64,000 nt of DNA, taken from the NCBI RefSeq assembly GCF_004793545.1, contig NZ_SRYA01000016.1:1-64000 (forward strand). Reading direction: 5' to 3'. The position numbers and the translations under genes were made by a program. Below, one piece after another: positions 62,623 through 64,000 of the stretch. The first letter of the stretch is position 1. The number at the start of each line of letters is the position of its first letter. The notes under the pieces were generated by a model that made no database searches, had not been told where the DNA came from, and saw only the letters and a program-made list of their open reading frames with translations. Origin of the DNA: Petralouisia muris. GTDB taxonomy: Bacteria > Bacillota > Clostridia > Lachnospirales > Lachnospiraceae.

Positions 62623-64000
62623 TTATTCCCCAAATTCATTCTTCAAAGTATCCTGTGACTGCTCCAGAGCCTCTTTCACATCCATATCATTTTCAAAAAT
62701 GTTGTTCAGCGTTACGTTGCAGAACTCATTGTTGATGGACGGGAATTTCTCGCTTGTGAGAGATTCCAGCGCATAGATGCCGTCCTTGATTTCCAGTAAG
62801 GTATCAAACGGATAGGTGTTAAAGAACTTCACGAACTGGTTCTCCGGATTCTGGGTCAGCTCTGTATCTGTCCAAACCTCTGTATTTACAGGGTCAAATC
62901 CCAATACATTCCATACTTCCTTGTTTGCTTCTTCTGACAGCTTGATGTATGCAAATACTTCTGCCGCCAGATCTGCATTTTCACTGCTTGCCACTACAGC
63001 AGTGCCAGTACCGCCGCCGCCAATGGATTTGATTGCGTCTCCTTCGTTCCAAACCGGAACCGGAGCGATTGCGATTTTGCCGGAAAGGTCAGTCATGTAG
63101 CTTGTAAATCTGGATGTCTGCCAGAAAGGCATAATCTGCACTGCATAATCGCCTGTGTTGTAAGAAGGATATGCTTCCTCATTGTCCGGCTGTCCTCCGG
63201 GAACGGTTGCAAATGCGCCTGTATTCTGCATTTCCTTGATATAAGAAAGCACCTCTACCATAATGTCATTGGTAATGTTGATGTTGCCGTCTGCATCCAG
63301 ATAATCTCCGCCCTTCTGGGTCAGCATCAGGTTGATCATCCACTGCGCCGTAGTTTCTACGCATGCAAAATATTTTCCGGTTGCTTCATAATATTTCACG
63401 CCTGCTTCCTTGAAATCATCCCATGTTTTGATTGCGGTATAATCTACCTCGGCTTTCTCCAGCTCTTCTGTATTGTAGAACGCCACAGTCGCTCCAACGT
63501 GGGTTGGGAATCCGTAATATGCGCCGTCTTTTCCATAAATTTTCAGTCTGGATTCAATGATATTGTCTTTGTAAGGCTCAATTGCAGAGGTCAGGTCTTT
63601 TAAACCGATTTCGCCTGTCGTAAATGCCGGGAACTTTCCAAGCTCAATGTCCACCACATCCGGCGCCCCTTCGCCGGATTCCAGAGCCAGCGACAGCTTG
63701 TTGTGCATATCGTCATAAGACATATTGCTGAGTACCAGTTTTACCTGCTTATCCGGGTGTTCTGCATTCCATTTTTCCGCCATATCGGTGTAGAACTGCT
63801 GGTGCAGCTCAATGAATGTCCATACCTCAATCTCTGTTGCATCGCCCTCCACTTCCATTTCGTTGGTTCCTGCGGAGCCCGGGCCTTTGCTTTCCTCTGC
63901 TCCTTCCTCAGACGTTTCCTTGGTTCCGCCGTTTTCGCTTCCTGCTTTGCCGCATCCTGCCAGCATGGTGACTGACATTGCCATACACAGAAGCACTGAT
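62623..64000 (-). CDS. Extracellular solute-binding lipoprotein (family 1), 5' end beyond window
   Basis: At least 457 residues of a CUT1-type sugar-binding protein. The visible start (CMAMSVTMLAGCGK) is the end of a lipoprotein signal peptide with lipobox LAGC; the true start codon lies to the right of the window since the frame is open to the edge. After an acidic linker (GTKETSEEGAEESKGP) comes the mature domain (EIEVWTFIELHQQFYTDMAE). It captures the sugar outside the membrane and hands it to the two permeases. Confidence 0.9.
   Translation of the reverse strand, partial: SVLLCMAMSVTMLAGCGKAGSENGGTKETSEEGAEESKGPGSAGTNEMEVEGDATEIEVWTFIELHQQFYTDMAEKWNAEHPDKQVKLVLSNMSYDDMHNKLSLALESGEGAPDVVDIELGKFPAFTTGEIGLKDLTSAIEPYKDNIIESRLKIYGKDGAYYGFPTHVGATVAFYNTEELEKAEVDYTAIKTWDDFKEAGVKYYEATGKYFACVETTAQWMINLMLTQKGGDYLDADGNINITNDIMVEVLSYIKEMQNTGAFATVPGGQPDNEEAYPSYNTGDYAVQIMPFWQTSRFTSYMTDLSGKIAIAPVPVWNEGDAIKSIGGGGTGTAVVASSENADLAAEVFAYIKLSEEANKEVWNVLGFDPVNTEVWTDTELTQNPENQFVKFFNTYPFDTLLEIKDGIYALESLTSEKFPSINNEFCNVTLNNIFENDMDVKEALEQSQDTLKNEFGE

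Overview
The window looks like a chromosomal stretch of a gut-type anaerobic Firmicute, most likely of the Lachnospiraceae (Clostridium cluster XIVa). The grounds are moderate GC content, strong AGGAGG-type ribosome binding sites, GPH-type sugar symporters, AraC regulators fused to a GH39-like domain, DUF624 next to sugar ABC genes, a class III fructose-bisphosphatase relic, and Rpn/PD-(D/E)XK and AAA-ATPase/PD-(D/E)XK genes. The assignment is by gene type; no marker gene (rRNA, ribosomal protein) is present. I saw no tRNA, rRNA or CRISPR array.

Layout. 0-3.5 kb: a mobC relic, an XRE/TPR regulator, two damaged GNAT genes and an IS4-like transposase relic. 3.8-8.9 kb: a beta-galactoside locus, AraC regulator > GPH symporter > HPr-like protein > GH42 beta-galactosidase. 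9.4-13.6 kb: a gene graveyard (Rpn relic cut by a truncated IS630 transposase, an Rpn nuclease with GxQQ repeats, radC and MATE relics). 13.6-33.9 kb: a large CoA-thioester catabolic region. 34.1-40.8 kb: a frameshifted IS4-like transposase, relics of an integrated element (integrase C-terminus, frameshifted MerR/TipA regulator, RepA-like wHTH) and small accessory genes (nucleoside phosphorylase, membrane protein, GNAT). 40.7-45.7 kb: a catabolic-type acetolactate synthase with its TetR regulator, then a GPH symporter with an esterase. 45.9-51 kb: an AraC-GH39 regulator, a DUF1801 protein, MgtC and an ABC-F protein. 51.2-56.5 kb: a short tyrosine recombinase and three copies of a dyad repeat around a SEC-C protein, an EamA exporter and asparagine synthetase AsnA. 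56.5-64 kb: an AAA-ATPase/PD-(D/E)XK gene, then an arabinoside locus (solute-binding protein > two ABC permeases > GH51 arabinofuranosidase > DUF624), open at the right edge.

The 13.6-33.9 kb region is the most notable part. One minus-strand run reads crotonase > CaiB/BaiF CoA-transferase > second CoA-transferase > DUF1097 membrane protein > MBL hydrolase > double-hotdog hydratase > SDR > MBL hydrolase > EtfB > EtfA > acyl-CoA dehydrogenase. Farther on, on the same strand, are an old-yellow-enzyme/4Fe-4S enoate reductase and an NTF2-fold protein. A second run reads MaoC > acyl-CoA dehydrogenase > divergent EtfB > divergent EtfA > MBL hydrolase, with a LysR gene between the two runs. Together these could activate an acid as a CoA thioester by CoA transfer, oxidise or reduce the acyl chain with ETF-linked dehydrogenases, hydrate it in two ways, oxidise the alcohol, and hydrolyse a lactone, ester or thioester. 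No thiolase and no acyl-CoA ligase are present. The make-up resembles bile-acid-inducible (bai) and FldA/AcdA aryl-acid systems but matches neither. The substrate is unknown.
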